A stretch of DNA of 64,000 nt from Myxococcales bacterium (GTDB lineage Bacteria > Myxococcota_A > Polyangia > Polyangiales > Polyangiaceae). This document shows positions 62,215 to 64,000 of the stretch, one piece after another (the first letter of the stretch is position 1; each line of letters opens with the position of its first letter). The notes under the pieces were generated by a model. The model saw only the letters and a list, made by a program, of their open reading frames with translations, was not told the DNA's origin and did no database searches. The stretch spans positions 1 through 64,000 of the forward strand of contig SECP01000047.1 of assembly GCA_004193285.1 (NCBI GenBank), in the 5' to 3' direction. A program made the position numbers and the translations under genes.

Positions 62215-64000
62215 TCAACTGCCGAGCTCGAGAGTGAGCTCGAAGGCCGCACCGCGATTGTCGAAGGTCACGCGCCCCTCGGTCGTGCTCAGCTGCTGCC
62301 CGTCCAGCATGACGCTACGAACGTCGCCGTGAAGCACGAGGGTAAAGCGGCGACGCCGGTGCTCGGGGTAGCCCTGCCCGGTGACGACCGCGCGCACGCG
62401 GAGCTCTGAGCCGCTCCGCGCGACGTGAAATGTCGTCCGTAAGAACGCGCCCTCTTCGTACGCTTTCGTTTTGCCGTCGTCTTCGTGCAGCGTGGACCGA
62501 CGCTCTCCGTCCTCGCTCGGAACGAAGAGGTGGAGGTCGAGGCACTCGACGTGGTGCTCGGCCGTCGACTGCAAAGGCCGCGCGTGACAAGGGATGACCG
62601 CGCCGCCCCGCGCGAAGACCGGGATGCGCTCCAGCGGCGCCTGCGCGGTAACGTACAGCTCGCCACCGTGGCGCTGGCGGCTGTGCCAGTCGTACCAGGT
62701 GCCTTTCGGCAGGTACACGCTACGCGCGGTCTGGCCCGGGATCGTCACCGGAGCAACGAGGAGTGAGTCGCCGAGCAAGTACTGGTCGTCGACCTCGCGC
62801 GCCGCCGGGTCGTGCTGAAAATCGTACAAAAGCGGGCGTTGAATGGGGGCGCCGGTCTCGTGCGCCTCCCAAAACTTCGCGTACAGGTACGGCAGCAGCT
62901 GGTAGCGGAGGTCCAGGCTGCCGCGCACGAGCTTCTCGACCGCGCTCCCGAAGGACCACGGGTACTGGTCCGGCTCCCCCAACATCGCATGGCAGCGGCT
63001 GAAGGGGGTGAGCGTACCGTACTGGAACCAGCGCACCGCCAGCTCCGGGCTGGGCGTTCCCGCGAAGCCGGGGATGTCCGCCCCGATGAACGGCTGACCG
63101 CAGATACCGAGGCCCATCGCCATCGGCAAGCTCATCGCAAGATGCTCCCACTCCGAAAAATTGTCTCCCAGCCACTGCGCGGCGACCCGCTGGATGCCGG
63201 CGAACCCGGCGCGGCTGAGCACGAACGGCCGCGCGCGGGCGTCCCAGCGCCGGAACCCCTCCACCGTCGCCAGCGCCATGAGCAGGCCATACTGGTTGTG
63301 GAAGCGCTCGTGACTGTAGTTTTCTCCGTCGCGGTCGAAGCGCATGCTGAACGGCTCCACCGCCCCGGTGGCGGGCTCGTTCATGTCGTTCCAAATGCCG
63401 CAGATGCCTTGGGCCAGGTGCTCGGCGGTGAGCTCGGCCCAAAAATCACGGGTTTTTTCTAGCGTAAAATCGGGAAAAACGGTGCGCCCCGGCCAAACTT
63501 GGCCCATGTACAGCTTGCCCGCCTCCGTCTTGCAGAACACCCCCTGCGCGCGCCCTTGTTCGAACACCGCGTAGCCCGGCTCATGCTTCACTCCCGGGTC
63601 CACGATGGTGATGACCTTGAAGCCGTCGCTCTCGGCGGCCTGCATCATCTGCGGCACGTCGGGGAAGCGCTCCTTGTTCCAGGTGTACACCCGGTAGCCG
63701 TCCATGTAGCCGATATCCAGCCACAGGGAGTCGCAAGGTAGCTGTCGCTTGCGGTACTCTTTGCCGACGGCGAGAAGCTGCTCTTGATCGTAGTCCTTCC
63801 AGCGGCACTGGTGGTGACCGAGCGACCAAAGCGGAGGCGGCTGCATGCGGCCGGTGAGCTCCGTGTACGCGGCCAAGATGTCCGGCAGCTCCGGCCCCGC
63901 GAAGACGTACTCCGTGTACTGGCCGCCATGAAACGAGTAGCGGTAGCGCTCGCGTGCGGTGAAATCGAAGCTCGCCTTGTAGCCGTTGTCGATGAAGAAG
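62215..64000 (-). CDS. GH31-family alpha-glucosidase/xylosidase, 5' end outside window
   Basis: 594 residues visible; the frame is open to 64000, so the start is beyond the window (the TTG at 63876 is not the real start). N-terminal portion has FHGGQYTEYVFAGPELPDILAAYTELTG, typical of GH31. Catalytic nucleophile Asp is in GIWNDMNEP; LWLDIGYMDGYRVYTW, DIPGFAGTPSPELAVRWFQYG and FVLSRAGFAG are family motifs. The C-terminal beta domains (PVTIPGQTARSVYLPKGTWYDW, LHEDDGKTKAYEEGAF) follow. Hydrolyses terminal alpha-glycosides. No signal peptide can be checked. Confidence 0.93.
   Translation of the reverse strand, partial: FFIDNGYKASFDFTARERYRYSFHGGQYTEYVFAGPELPDILAAYTELTGRMQPPPLWSLGHHQCRWKDYDQEQLLAVGKEYRKRQLPCDSLWLDIGYMDGYRVYTWNKERFPDVPQMMQAAESDGFKVITIVDPGVKHEPGYAVFEQGRAQGVFCKTEAGKLYMGQVWPGRTVFPDFTLEKTRDFWAELTAEHLAQGICGIWNDMNEPATGAVEPFSMRFDRDGENYSHERFHNQYGLLMALATVEGFRRWDARARPFVLSRAGFAGIQRVAAQWLGDNFSEWEHLAMSLPMAMGLGICGQPFIGADIPGFAGTPSPELAVRWFQYGTLTPFSRCHAMLGEPDQYPWSFGSAVEKLVRGSLDLRYQLLPYLYAKFWEAHETGAPIQRPLLYDFQHDPAAREVDDQYLLGDSLLVAPVTIPGQTARSVYLPKGTWYDWHSRQRHGGELYVTAQAPLERIPVFARGGAVIPCHARPLQSTAEHHVECLDLHLFVPSEDGERRSTLHEDDGKTKAYEEGAFLRTTFHVARSGSELRVRAVVTGQGYPEHRRRRFTLVLHGDVRSVMLDGQQLSTTEGRVTFDNRGAAFELTLELGS

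Overview
The window looks like the chromosome of a high-GC member of the Myxococcota, probably of the Polyangia/Sorangium type. This rests on the very GC-rich coding sequence, many GTG/TTG starts, many lipoproteins with Gly-, Pro- or Ala-rich linkers, a Ser/Thr kinase with a zinc ribbon, a myxobacterial-type PilZ protein, a CorE-like metal-dependent ECF sigma factor and an MXAN_5187-type low-complexity protein. No phage, transposase, CRISPR array, tRNA or rRNA gene was recognised. I saw no classical intrinsic terminator (hairpin plus U-tract).

Layout. 1-4.3 kb: two beta-propeller lipoproteins, an outer-membrane barrel and two small genes. 4.4-10.1 kb (minus): a lipoprotein, a large surface metalloprotease/propeller/Omp85-barrel fusion, a PilZ protein and a formyltransferase-like protein whose usual catalytic Asn is Gly. 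10.2-13.6 kb: the division module ftsE-ftsX plus an EnvC-like protein with a degenerate LytM domain, then an unknown exported protein. 13.6-36.8 kb: a 23-kb cell-surface polysaccharide/glycosylation locus. It encodes a GtrB-like GT2, a GtrA flippase, four polytopic GT-C-like proteins, a membrane-anchored heparinase II/III protein, a methyltransferase, two DegT aminotransferases, a GT2-methyltransferase fusion, two UDP-sugar 2-epimerases, a Wzx-like flippase, a GT4, a DUF354 protein and a dehydrogenase-acetyltransferase (WlbA-WlbB/WbpB-WbpD) fusion. The last group matches most of the route to UDP-2,3-diacetamido-hexuronic acids, but the UDP-GlcNAc 6-dehydrogenase is not in the window. 37-42.7 kb: two small Gly-rich proteins, an RluA-type pseudouridine synthase, a lipoprotein, a Uma2-family protein, a Ser/Thr kinase and a 90-aa protein.

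42.7-43.85 kb is the only sizeable non-coding island. It holds a 17-bp tandem repeat, a 9-bp tandem repeat, a perfect 30-bp palindrome and a diverged pair of about 70-bp direct repeats. 43.8-46.5 kb (minus): an MXAN_5187-like protein with internal repeats and a lipoprotein. 46.7-54.8 kb: a TonB system in one direction: TonB-dependent receptor, lipoprotein, ExbB, ExbD, TonB, a repeat-rich outer-membrane protein, an ECF sigma factor and a single-pass TPR-like protein that could be its partner. 54.8-64 kb: a type III-like glutamine synthetase, a MetX-like hydrolase, an OafA-type acyltransferase with SGNH domain, a small barrel protein, a lipase-maturation-factor-family protein, the CorE-like sigma factor and the 3' part of a GH31 glycosidase running off the end.

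Two genome-scale habits stand out. Several genes start 6-10 nt downstream of an extended -10-like TGCTAnnnT motif, suggesting near-leaderless transcripts. Convergent genes abut or overlap by up to 17 bp with no room for terminators. All names are from motif reading by eye; no database search was possible.
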